Source: Granulicella mallensis MP5ACTX8
GTDB lineage: Bacteria > Acidobacteriota > Terriglobia > Terriglobales > Acidobacteriaceae
Assembly: GCF_000178955.2 (NCBI RefSeq)
Contig: NC_016631.1
Location: forward strand, 5,828,001 to 5,892,000
DNA: 64,000 bases
Direction: 5' to 3'
The translations under genes were made by a program, and so were the position numbers. The notes beneath the pieces were generated by a model. The model worked only from the letters and a program-made list of their open reading frames with translations. It was not told the origin of the DNA and did no database searches. Positions 53,911 to 62,590 of the stretch are shown piece after piece (position 1 is the stretch's first letter; the number at the start of each line of letters is the position of its first letter).

Positions 53911-56673
53911 ATGAATCAGGAACTGCCAAAGACATACGATCCGTCGTCGATTGAAGAGAAGTGGGCGAAGTTCTGGGTGGAAGAGCGGCTGTTCGATGTC
54001 GCCACACCCGCAGGCGAAGCCGACCCAGACAAGACCTTCGTGCAACTGCTGCCCCCGCCCAACGTTACCGGCCGGCTGCACATGGGGCACATGCTCAACC
54101 AGACGGAGATGGACATCCTCACGCGCTGGCACCGCATGCGCGGCGATACCTCAGTGTGGGTTCCGGGCACGGATCACGCGGGCATCGCGACGCAGATGAT
54201 GGTCGAGCGGCAGCTCGCCGCCGAAGGCACGACGACGCGCCAGCAGCTGGGGCGCGAGGCCTTCACCGAACGCGTCTGGAAGTGGAAGGAACAGTACGGC
54301 GGCGCCATCACCGACCAGATGCGGCGGCTCGGCGCGAGCGTCGACTGGTCGCGCGAGTACTTCACGATGGACGAACGCCTGAGCCGTGCCGTGAAGGAGA
54401 GCTTCGTGCGCCTGTACGAGCAGGGGCTGATCTATCGCGGAGCGTACATCGTCAACTGGGACCCGCAGATTCAAACTGCGGTCAGCGATCTCGAAGTAGA
54501 GTCCGAAGAGCGTGCAGGCTCGCTCTTCCACATTCGCTACGATCTGGCGGATGGCTCCGGCTCCCTCATCATCGCGACCACACGCCCCGAGACCATGCTC
54601 GGTGACGTTGCCGTTGCCGTGAATCCCACGGATGAGCGCTATACAGCGTTCCTCGGCAAGAACCTGGTGCTGCCGCTGATGGGCAGAGAGATTCCCGTTG
54701 TCGCCGACGACTGGGCTAATCCTGAGTTCGGCACCGGTGCGGTGAAGGTCACACCTGCGCATGACCCGAACGACTTCGCCATCGGCCGGCGGCACAACCT
54801 GCCGTCGCCCAACATCATGGACGAGCGGGCGCACATCAAGCTCGAAGGCTCGCCCTACGACGGCCTCGACCGCTTCGAGGCTCGCAAGCGCATCGTCGCC
54901 GACCTGGAGGCCGCGGGGCATCTTGTGGCCATCAAGGACCACACCCTGACGCTGCCCGTCTCGCAGCGCACCGGCGCGATCATCGAGCCGCGGCTTTCGA
55001 TGCAGTGGTTCCTCAAGATCCAGCCGCTCGCCGACAAGGCCATTGAAGCCGTGGACAAGGGCTACATCAAGTTCACGCCCGACAACTACCGCAAGACCTA
55101 CGGCGAGTGGATGAAGAACATCCACGACTGGTGCATCTCGCGGCAGCTCTGGTGGGGCCATCGCATTCCTGCGTGGCACTGCGGCGATTGCGGCGCGATC
55201 AACGTCTCGCGCGAGACGCCCACCGACTGCACGAAGTGCGGCGGCGCAAAGCTGGTGCAGGAGACCGACGTCCTCGATACCTGGTTCTCGTCGGGACTGC
55301 TGCCCTTCACCGTCTTCGGCTGGGACGGAAGCGACAAACTCACGCCCGATCTTGCAGCCTTCTATCCGACACAGCTTCTCGTTACGGGCTTCGACATTCT
55401 GTTCTTCTGGGTGGCCCGCATGATCATGCTGGGCTGCCACTTCATGCTCGATGTGCCGATGCCTGACGGCTCGCAACGCTCGCTCGCCGATGCCGTGCCC
55501 TTTCGCGAGGTCTACATCCACGCGCTGGTGCGCGATGCCGATCGGCAGAAGATGTCCAAGACCAAGGGCAACGTCATCGACCCCATCGAAGTCGTCACGA
55601 AGTACGGGACCGATGCGGTCCGGTTCACGCTCGCCTCGCAGGCTTCGCCGGGAACGGACATCGCCTTCAGCGAAGCCCGCACAGAGGGCTATCGCTCGTT
55701 TGCAAACAAGATCTGGAACGCCGCACGCTTTCTGCAGATGCAGATCGAACGTGGCCGCGAGGCGGGATACAAGGTCTCGCTGGGAGCGCATGATTCCCTG
55801 TCGCTTGAGTTGCCGGAGCAGACGCCGCTCGAGACGCGCTGGATCTTTGCGCGCCTGAGCACGGTGTGCGCGGACGTGGAACGTTCGCTCGCGGACTATC
55901 GCTTCGACGAAGCCGCGAACGCCGTCTACCAGTTCTTCTGGGGTGAGTTCTGCGACTGGTATCTGGAGCTCGTGAAGCTGCGGCTTGAATTCACCGGCGA
56001 GAAGAACGATGTCACCGCGCTCACGCTCGGCGCGCTGGTCAGCGTGTTCGAGGCAGCGCTGCGGCTGCTTTCGCCCTTCATGCCGTTCATCACCGAAGAG
56101 CTCTGGCACGCGCTCTACGCTTCGGTCGGCAATGAGTCACCGGCGAAGTCCATCGCGCTCACACGCTTCCCGCAGGCTGGCGACTTCGCCAACGATGCCC
56201 TCAGCGTCGAGGCGATGAACACGCTGCAGGAGCTCATCGTCACGGTTCGCGGGCTGCGCAAAGAGCTCGGCGTACCGGAGAAAGAGGCCACGCCGATTCA
56301 GGTCCATGCGAACAACCGCATCTCCGCGTTGGCCGACGCGAACTCCGACATGCTCGCGAGGCTCGCTCGTGTCAGCTCCGTTGAACTGGTGCACGAGGCC
56401 CCGACGGGCAATAGCGCGCGTGCCACGGCCAACTTCGATGTAGCGGTGATCTACGAACGCCAGATCGATGTTGCCGCCGAACGAGAGCGTCTGGAGAAGG
56501 ACCTTGCGAAGTATGACAAGGGCCTGCAGGCGGCTGAACGGCAGTTGAACAACGAGGGCTTTGTGGCGAAGGCTCCGGCACATATCGTCGAAGGGTTGAA
56601 GAAGCAGGCCGCCGAAACGCGTGCGTTGAAGGACAAGGCCCAGGCTGCGCTTGACGCGTTGCCAGCGGTCTAA
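53911..56673 (+). CDS. valS: Valyl-tRNA synthetase
   Basis: 920-residue class I synthetase that charges tRNA-Val. The HIGH-type motif PPNVTGRLHMGHM lies near residues 46-58, and KMSKTKGN begins at Lys547. The editing domain includes ATTRPETMLGDVAV (near 220). The C-terminal anticodon-binding part and a coiled-coil end (ERERLEKDLAKYDKGLQAAERQL) are present, as in ValS. ATG start. Length is normal. Confidence 0.97.
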   Translation: MNQELPKTYDPSSIEEKWAKFWVEERLFDVATPAGEADPDKTFVQLLPPPNVTGRLHMGHMLNQTEMDILTRWHRMRGDTSVWVPGTDHAGIATQMMVERQLAAEGTTTRQQLGREAFTERVWKWKEQYGGAITDQMRRLGASVDWSREYFTMDERLSRAVKESFVRLYEQGLIYRGAYIVNWDPQIQTAVSDLEVESEERAGSLFHIRYDLADGSGSLIIATTRPETMLGDVAVAVNPTDERYTAFLGKNLVLPLMGREIPVVADDWANPEFGTGAVKVTPAHDPNDFAIGRRHNLPSPNIMDERAHIKLEGSPYDGLDRFEARKRIVADLEAAGHLVAIKDHTLTLPVSQRTGAIIEPRLSMQWFLKIQPLADKAIEAVDKGYIKFTPDNYRKTYGEWMKNIHDWCISRQLWWGHRIPAWHCGDCGAINVSRETPTDCTKCGGAKLVQETDVLDTWFSSGLLPFTVFGWDGSDKLTPDLAAFYPTQLLVTGFDILFFWVARMIMLGCHFMLDVPMPDGSQRSLADAVPFREVYIHALVRDADRQKMSKTKGNVIDPIEVVTKYGTDAVRFTLASQASPGTDIAFSEARTEGYRSFANKIWNAARFLQMQIERGREAGYKVSLGAHDSLSLELPEQTPLETRWIFARLSTVCADVERSLADYRFDEAANAVYQFFWGEFCDWYLELVKLRLEFTGEKNDVTALTLGALVSVFEAALRLLSPFMPFITEELWHALYASVGNESPAKSIALTRFPQAGDFANDALSVEAMNTLQELIVTVRGLRKELGVPEKEATPIQVHANNRISALADANSDMLARLARVSSVELVHEAPTGNSARATANFDVAVIYERQIDVAAERERLEKDLAKYDKGLQAAERQLNNEGFVAKAPAHIVEGLKKQAAETRALKDKAQAALDALPAV

Positions 56674-56711
56674 CCGAAGATAAAGCCAAGATAGTGTTCT
56701 TATCTTGATCC

Positions 56712-56950
56712 CCCACCGAGGCGTCATCCTGAACGGAGCGCCTCGCCTTTTTTGCGAGGTGCGTAGTCGAAGGACCCCGAGGGGCTTGATCTTGCCCATG
56801 GTGTTGGGATCGTCTCCAGCGCGAACGTCCAGGCTCGAGAGCTCGAGGTGGAAAAGGGGCGAAAGGTATGGGCAGGATTGTGGCCCTCGGGGTCCTTCGA
56901 CTCCGCGTCCCCAAAAGCCGGGACGCTTCGCTCAGGATGACGACTCTGTG
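56712..56950. repeat. Long inverted-arm element with conserved core (family 1)
   Basis: Left arm about 56712-56788 (GTCATCCTGAACGGAGCG ... GAAGGACCCCGAGG), right arm about 56882-56950 (CCTCGGGGTCCTTCGACTC ... TCGCTCAGGATGACG). The 93-nt core holds GGCTCGAGAGCTCGAGG and matches, in reverse orientation, the core at 34236-34330. The rest of 56674-57078 shows nothing else that I recognise. Confidence 0.85.
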
Positions 56951-57078
56951 GGGGCTAAAGATACTATGAGGATATCTATCCCCTTTTCGTTGCCGAATTT
57001 ATCGGTTTTTTGTTTTGACTTGCCTGCGGCCTGCCCTTAGCCTGCGAACACTTGTATTCGCGCCGGCGAGGAGTTTCC

Positions 57079-58461
57079 ATGGCAACCGCACGAAGGTCTC
57101 AGGCAAAGAAAACCGTTAAGAAAACTGCAGCGGCTGTGGCGAGCACCCTCTCGCCACAGTCCCCCAAGGGCACACCCGCCGGTACGCCGATCTTTGCCGA
57201 TCCCACCTTTACGCCGGACCCCACGAAGTACAAGGTCGCGCACGCCTCCGACACGCAGGCCTATAAGGAGATGGACGCTCTCATCGCGGCCCACAAGTTT
57301 CTTCCGCTGGCGTTTCCCAGCGTTCCGGGCGTCACTGAGCCCGTCCTGAACCTCGCCGATGCCCTCGGGCCTGGCGGTGCGGCCATCGTCTCCAGCATTG
57401 AGAGTGCCGGCCAGATGGTGTTTCACTCGGCGGGCGATACCGGTGCGACCCAGGGGCCGAAGACCGAGAACGAAGTAGTGGACAAGATGCTCGCCGACTT
57501 CACCGGCGAGGCAGCAGGAGCCGTGCCCCGGTTCTTCTACAATCTCGGTGACATCGTATACAGCTTCGGCGAGCATAAGTACTACTACGACCAGTTCTAC
57601 GACGCCTACCGAAACTATCCCGCGCCCATCTTTGCCATCCCCGGCAACCACGACGGCATCGTTCTGCCCGCGCCCGCCGGCACCGGCAACCCGGACGATT
57701 CACTGAGCGCCTTCCTCGCCAACTTCTGTACGCCGGGCTTCGCGCACTCGACCGACTCCGTAGGCATCTCGCGCACCACGATGATCCAGCCCGGTGTTTA
57801 CTTCACGCTGGAGGCGCCCTTTGTTCGCATCCTGGGCCTCTACAGCAACATCATGGAGAATCCCGGCGTCATCTCCTCCACCCCCGACCCGAAGAGCGGC
57901 AAGCCGAAGTTCCCTAATCTCTCGGACGTCCAGATCGACTACCTGACGGCCGCACTGACTCGTATCAAGAAGCAGAAGTTCACGGGCGCTGTGATCCTCG
58001 CCGTCCATCATCCTCCCTATGCCTTCGGCAAGCACTCCGGCTCGATGGTGATGCTGAAGGAGATCGACGCTGTCTGCGCGGCGGTCGGCGTCTGGCCCCA
58101 CGTTGTTCTCTCAGGACACGCGCATAACTACCAGCGCTTCACCCGCACCCTGGGCTCGCGCCAGATTCCGTTTTACGTCGTCGGCAACGGGGGCCACGGC
58201 CTCTCCAAGCTCAACATCGACCCGACGCTGCGCACGCCCATCCCGATGCCGGCCTTCGCACAGCCCGAGCGCAATGACTCCGTCACGCTGAACAGCTACG
58301 ACTTCAAGAACTACGGCTATCTCCGCATTGTGGTCAATGCAAAGCTGCTGCACCTTGAGTACCACCCGGCCTCAGATGGCACAGACACCAAGACCCCTGA
58401 CGACTCCGTGACCATCGATCTCGCGACCGGCACACTCACCACCCAGACGATCCAGAGCTGA
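57079..58461 (+). CDS. Calcineurin-like metallophosphoesterase
   Basis: 460-residue phosphoesterase. The dimetal motifs are spread in order: HSAGDTGA, FYNLGDIVYSFGE, AIPGNHDG, LAVHHPPYAFG and LSGHAHNYQRF. No signal peptide is seen after the Lys-rich N-terminus (TARRSQAKKTVKKTAAAVAST), which resembles a basic linker. ATG 57079 has GAGGAG upstream. The substrate is unknown; purple-acid-phosphatase-like enzymes are the nearest relatives by eye. Confidence 0.87.
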   Translation: MATARRSQAKKTVKKTAAAVASTLSPQSPKGTPAGTPIFADPTFTPDPTKYKVAHASDTQAYKEMDALIAAHKFLPLAFPSVPGVTEPVLNLADALGPGGAAIVSSIESAGQMVFHSAGDTGATQGPKTENEVVDKMLADFTGEAAGAVPRFFYNLGDIVYSFGEHKYYYDQFYDAYRNYPAPIFAIPGNHDGIVLPAPAGTGNPDDSLSAFLANFCTPGFAHSTDSVGISRTTMIQPGVYFTLEAPFVRILGLYSNIMENPGVISSTPDPKSGKPKFPNLSDVQIDYLTAALTRIKKQKFTGAVILAVHHPPYAFGKHSGSMVMLKEIDAVCAAVGVWPHVVLSGHAHNYQRFTRTLGSRQIPFYVVGNGGHGLSKLNIDPTLRTPIPMPAFAQPERNDSVTLNSYDFKNYGYLRIVVNAKLLHLEYHPASDGTDTKTPDDSVTIDLATGTLTTQTIQS

Positions 58462-58494
58462 GCCTGCAGCACGAATCGCTGTAGCATTGAAGAT

Positions 58495-59307
58495 ATGGTT
58501 TCGGCTGAAGAGTTCAATGTTGCGGAGATCCGCGCCGCGCTGATCGGCACACGCTTTGCCCGCGGGCTTCAACACTTCGCATCCGTCGACTCGACCAATG
58601 CCAGGCTGCTCGAAGCGGCGGCCGCGGGCGCTCCTGAAGGCACGGTTTTCGTCGCGGACGAGCAAACCTCGGGTCGCGGACGCGGAGGCCATACGTGGCA
58701 CTCCACGCCAGGAGACGGCCTGTATGTGAGTATCCTCACCAAACCCGCGCTGCCGCTGCGCGATGCACTCCTGATCTCGCTCGCGACCGGCCTTGCGGCA
58801 CAACGGGCCATACGAGAGTGCACCGGACTGACCGCCGACATCCGCTGGCCAAACGACCTGCTGCTGGACGGCAAGAAGTGCGTCGGCATCCTCGTCGAAA
58901 CGGCACTGGAGCGCGACCAGAACGCCGCTCTGCGCTATGCCGTCATCGGTGTGGGGATAAACATCAATCACCCGTCCTTCCCAGAGGAGATCGCTCCTTT
59001 GGCGACATCGTTGCGGCTCGCAAGCGGCAAGCCGCTGCAGCGCAGCAGCCTGTTGATCGCGTTGCTGCGAGCTCTTGACCACGAGTTGATGCTGCTGGAA
59101 GACATATCGGCTCCACGCGAAAAAGATCTGCTCACCCGGTTTGCGGAAGGCTCTACCTGGGCGCGTGGAAAACGCGTGAAGGTGCCCGAACAGGGCGGAT
59201 ATACTGGCGTAACGGCCGGTCTGAACGAGCATGGGTTTCTGCTCGTCGCAAGCGACGACGGCGTGCTGCGGACGGTGCTCTCGGGCGGCGTTCGCGAGAT
59301 GGAATAG
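58495..59307 (+). CDS. birA: Biotin--[acetyl-CoA-carboxylase] ligase
   Basis: 270-residue biotin protein ligase that makes biotinyl-AMP and attaches biotin to carboxylase carrier domains. Motifs: SVDSTNARLLEAA, FVADEQTSGRGRGGHTWHS (GRGRxG biotin loop), RWPNDLLLDGKKCVGILVE and GVGININH. It lacks the N-terminal HTH of E. coli BirA, so it probably does not repress biotin genes. It forms a likely operon with coaX, 27 nt downstream. Confidence 0.95.
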   Translation: MVSAEEFNVAEIRAALIGTRFARGLQHFASVDSTNARLLEAAAAGAPEGTVFVADEQTSGRGRGGHTWHSTPGDGLYVSILTKPALPLRDALLISLATGLAAQRAIRECTGLTADIRWPNDLLLDGKKCVGILVETALERDQNAALRYAVIGVGININHPSFPEEIAPLATSLRLASGKPLQRSSLLIALLRALDHELMLLEDISAPREKDLLTRFAEGSTWARGKRVKVPEQGGYTGVTAGLNEHGFLLVASDDGVLRTVLSGGVREME

Positions 59308-59334
59308 CACCTCAACCGAGGCGGAAAGGCGACC

Positions 59335-60132
59335 ATGCTACTGGCACTCGATATCGGCAACTCCAATACGGTCGTGGGACTCTTCCGTCTCTCAGAGGGC
59401 GAACCGCACGAACTGGTTGCGGACTGGCGCATCACGACTCCTTACAAGCAGACGGCGGACGAGCTGGGAGTGCTGCTGCAGACGCTGTTCTCCATGCGCG
59501 GCCTGAAGCCGGACGTCGTCACCGGCATCGCCATCTCTTCCGTCGTGCCGCCGCTCGACTCCAGCCTGCGGCTCGTGTGCGAGATGTACTTCCACATCAA
59601 GCCGCTCTTCATCGAGCCCGGCGTCAAGACCGGCCTGCCGATACTGACAGACAATCCCAACGAGGTCGGAGCGGACCGCGTCGTGAACTGCGTCGCCGCC
59701 TATGAACTGCTCGGCGGGCCGACCATCGTCGTCGACATGGGCACGGCGACGACCTTCGATGTCGTCTCGAAGAAGGGCGAGTTCCTGGGCGGGGCCATCG
59801 CGCCGGGGCTCGGCATCTCCGCCGAGGCGCTGTTCTCTCGCGCCGCGCGGCTGACGCGCGTGGAGATCAAGAAGCCGGCGAAGATCATCGGCACCAGCAC
59901 TACCGACAACATCCAGATCGGGCTCTACTACGGCTACATCGGACTGGTCGACGGCATCCTGGAGCGGTTTATCGCGGAGCTCGGACCGGAGACCAAGACG
60001 ATCGCCACCGGCGGCCTCGCCAAGCTGATCGCGGGAGGCTCCAAATACATTGGAGCAGTCGACGAGATGCTCACGCTGAACGGCCTGCGGCTCATCTGGG
60101 AACGCAACCAGGAGCGCCATAGAAGACGGTGA
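59335..60132 (+). CDS. coaX: Type III pantothenate kinase
   Basis: 265-residue CoaX, which phosphorylates pantothenate in coenzyme A synthesis. Family blocks: LLALDIGNSNTVVGLF (DxGNT), NEVGADRVVNCVAA (GADR), VVDMGTATTFDVV, GGAIAPGLGIS, IKKPAKIIGTST and ATGGLAKLI. Type III kinases do not use feedback by CoA. It follows birA in the usual birA-coaX arrangement. Confidence 0.97.
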   Translation: MLLALDIGNSNTVVGLFRLSEGEPHELVADWRITTPYKQTADELGVLLQTLFSMRGLKPDVVTGIAISSVVPPLDSSLRLVCEMYFHIKPLFIEPGVKTGLPILTDNPNEVGADRVVNCVAAYELLGGPTIVVDMGTATTFDVVSKKGEFLGGAIAPGLGISAEALFSRAARLTRVEIKKPAKIIGTSTTDNIQIGLYYGYIGLVDGILERFIAELGPETKTIATGGLAKLIAGGSKYIGAVDEMLTLNGLRLIWERNQERHRRR

Positions 60133-60133
60133 G

Positions 60134-60211
60134 GCAGGGATTAGGGAACAGGGATTAGGGATTAGAGAGCCCTTTGAACCTAATCCCTAATCTCTGTTCC
60201 CTAATCCCTGC
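60134..60211. repeat. AGGGATT heptamer hairpin with 31-bp stem after coaX
   Basis: 60134-60164 and 60181-60211 are reverse complements with one mismatch in 31, around a 16-nt spacer. The right arm ends 5 nt before the ATG of the next gene. It is a close relative of 15655-15739. Confidence 0.9.
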
Positions 60212-60215
60212 TTTT

Positions 60216-60920
60216 ATGAATTACTTTCATTATTTTTCGGAGATCGAAGAGCGCTTCAGCCGCAGGCGCGGCTCGTTGTTGATGCTCTCCACGCTGGACT
60301 GGGCGTTGATTGAGACCTGGCGCGAGGCCGGGATTCCGCTCGAGGCCGCGTTGCGCGGGATCGACGACGCCTTCGATAAATACGACGCCAAGATGCAGCG
60401 GGCCAAGGGACGGATGCGCAAGGTCAATGGCCTGGCATGGTGTGCGCAAGCCGTCATGCAGGCCGCCGAAGACATGGCCGAGGCTGCGACCGGCGCGGTG
60501 AAGACGGCACCGCAAGAGACCGTCGAGAGCGGCTTCGAGACAGAGCGCGTCGCTCGCTTCCTCGAGGAGAACGCGAAGGCCGTCGACGCTGCAAAGCCCA
60601 CTTCGATCGCACTCAGCGAAACCGCGCGACGTTTGCGCGAACTGGCTGAAGTCCTGCGCAGCGCGGCTCCGATGCCTCTGGATGAACTCGACCGCACGCT
60701 GACGGTGCTCGAAGAAAAACTCTTCGCAACCCTGATGAGCACAGCTCCCGAGGAAGAGATCGTCGCGTTGCGCGAACAGGCTGATCGCGAGCTTGCGCCA
60801 TACCGGGCGAAGATGGGCGCGGTGCAGATTCGGCAGATCCAGGCGCAGTTCCTGCAGAAGCGCCTGCTCGAGGCCCGCAGCCTTCCGCGCCTCAGCCTCT
60901 TCTACATGGGGCACGAGTGA
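60216..60920 (+). CDS. Hypothetical helical protein upstream of rRNA methyltransferase
   Basis: 234-residue protein, predicted mostly helical with long heptad-like stretches (ARRLRELAEVLRSAAPMPLDELDRTLTVLEEKL) and no membrane segment. I do not recognise the family. The ATG at 60216 lies right after a 31-bp stem, so its ribosome-binding site would be buried in the hairpin; an internal ATG (for example MLSTLDWALIE) is possible. It overlaps the next gene by 1 nt (TGATG), implying coupling. A role linked to the methyltransferase is only a guess. Confidence 0.75.
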   Translation: MNYFHYFSEIEERFSRRRGSLLMLSTLDWALIETWREAGIPLEAALRGIDDAFDKYDAKMQRAKGRMRKVNGLAWCAQAVMQAAEDMAEAATGAVKTAPQETVESGFETERVARFLEENAKAVDAAKPTSIALSETARRLRELAEVLRSAAPMPLDELDRTLTVLEEKLFATLMSTAPEEEIVALREQADRELAPYRAKMGAVQIRQIQAQFLQKRLLEARSLPRLSLFYMGHE

Positions 60921-62221
60921 TGGCAGAAACCGTCCGCATCGAGCGAGCTGTCTACGGTGGTGCCGGTCTTGCGCACCGGATCTCGGGCGCAGTGGCCTTT
61001 GTGCCCTTCGTGCTGCCGGAAGAGCTTGTCGAGATCGATGCACCTTCAGGAGCGAACGAAGCCGCACTGCAGCGTGTGATTGAGCCTGCGCCCACGCGTA
61101 TCGAGCCACCCTGCCCGCACTTCGGCCGTTGTGGAGGCTGCCAGTATCAGCACGCAGAGTATGCGACACAGGTTGAGATCAAACGCGACATCCTGAGGGA
61201 GACGATGCAGCGCGCAGGTGTCAACACGCTGCCGGAGATCGCAAGCCACACAGGCGAACCGTGGGGTTATCGCAATCGTGTGCGCTTTCGTCTCGGTAAG
61301 GTGGAGGGTTTGTTTCGCGTTGGGTATAGCGTTCGCGGAACCAACGCATTCCTTCCCATTACGCAATGCCCTATCGCCGCACCCTTGTTATGGAAGGCTG
61401 CCGTTGCTCTCCTGCAGCTTTCCGAAAACAACATTGAAGCTAAGCTGTGGCTCGAGGCTGCGAATGAAGTTGAGTTCTTCTGCAACGCCGATCTTTCGCG
61501 TCTGCAGATGACGCTGCTGTGTGCACGCGCGAAGCCTGCGAAGAAGAACAGCTTCGCACGACTGTGCGAGGCCTTGCAGCAGGGCGTGCCGGAGCTCTCG
61601 GGGGCTGGCGTTCTTACGGGCGATGCTCGTGGGGGGAATACGAACTTCACAGAGGGTTGGGGAATCGCGGGGCTTGCGTATCGTGTTGCCGATGAAAACT
61701 ACTGGGTCAGCCGTGGCGGTTTCTTTCAGGTCAATCGCTTCCTTGTAGAGAAACTGTTACCTCTCGTCTGCGTCGGACGCAGCGGCGATATTGCCTGGGA
61801 CCTGTTTGCCGGTGTCGGGCTTTTCTCGCGGGTGCTGGCGCGTAGCTTCGCGCAGGTGACTGCCGTCGAAGCTAATCCCTCTGCGGCGAATGATCTTCGC
61901 ATCAGTCTCGGCAAGCTTGGCTCGCAGCACCGATCCGTACAGGCTTCGACACTGGAGTTTCTGCGTGGCGCTGTTGTGCAGAGAGAACGGCCTGCTTTGA
62001 TCGTGCTCGATCCGCCTCGTGCGGGCGCGGGAGTGGAGGCTTGTGAGCTGCTGCTGAAGCTCGCTGCGCCTGCCGTGGTCTATGTCTCGTGCGATCCGAC
62101 AACGCTGGCTCGCGATTTAGTTGTGTTGCAACGGGACTATCGTATTGCGGAGATACATCTGGTCGATCTCTTTCCCCAGACCTTTCATCTGGAGACTGTT
62201 GTGATGCTGGCACGCAGGTAG
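60920..62221 (+). CDS. 23S rRNA (uracil-C5)-methyltransferase, RlmD/RumA-like
   Basis: 433-residue SAM-dependent methyltransferase for uracil C5 in rRNA. The TRAM-like N-terminus is followed by CPHFGRCGGCQYQH (Cys65, Cys71, Cys74 with a later CP for the iron-sulfur cluster). The SAM site reads AWDLFAGVGLFSRVLA. The catalytic Cys391 is in VSCDPTTLARDL and the likely base Glu in HLETVVML. Could be RlmD-type or TrmA-related; the iron-sulfur motif favours RlmD. ATG 60920 overlaps the upstream stop. Confidence 0.93.
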   Translation: MAETVRIERAVYGGAGLAHRISGAVAFVPFVLPEELVEIDAPSGANEAALQRVIEPAPTRIEPPCPHFGRCGGCQYQHAEYATQVEIKRDILRETMQRAGVNTLPEIASHTGEPWGYRNRVRFRLGKVEGLFRVGYSVRGTNAFLPITQCPIAAPLLWKAAVALLQLSENNIEAKLWLEAANEVEFFCNADLSRLQMTLLCARAKPAKKNSFARLCEALQQGVPELSGAGVLTGDARGGNTNFTEGWGIAGLAYRVADENYWVSRGGFFQVNRFLVEKLLPLVCVGRSGDIAWDLFAGVGLFSRVLARSFAQVTAVEANPSAANDLRISLGKLGSQHRSVQASTLEFLRGAVVQRERPALIVLDPPRAGAGVEACELLLKLAAPAVVYVSCDPTTLARDLVVLQRDYRIAEIHLVDLFPQTFHLETVVMLARR

Positions 62222-62239
62222 GACGTGCCACGACAGTTC

Positions 62240-62446
62240 TTGCCTTTGCTTTTCTGGCTTGTCATTCCGAGCGCAGCGAGCGAACCTGCTGTCTCCCGTT
62301 CTTTGCCTATATCGCCACAGATGTTTGCGTACCAGAACAATCTCCTTCTGGCTTCGCTACTACTTTTGGGGCCGCATGAGCGAAAAACGGGAGACAGCAG
62401 GTTCGCTCGCTACGCTCGGAATGACAAGCCAGAAAAACAAAGGCAA
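62240..62446. repeat. Long inverted-arm element (family 2) before comEC
   Basis: Arms 62240-62300 and 62386-62446 are reverse complements with two mismatches in 61, around an 85-nt core. Arm sequence and core length match the element at 46245-46468. The remaining part of 62222-62590 contains AC/AG-rich repeats (ACAAAGGCAAGAAC, AAAAGCAAAAACAAG) and no gene I can support. Confidence 0.9.
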
Positions 62447-62590
62447 GAACAAAAGCAAAAACAAGAACAAAAGCAGGGGCACCTTACCCTTCAGGGCTGT
62501 TTTTATGCGAACTTCTCTGCTTCCCCCCCTATCAAATAACCAGAGAACCGCTTTAATGGCACACTGGGCAGAACTCAGTCGTCGCCTCTC

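Noticed and set aside
54151-56109. 652-codon antisense frame across valS
   Set aside because: Shadow of valS; composition is Arg/Glu/Leu/His-rich with no recognisable domain.
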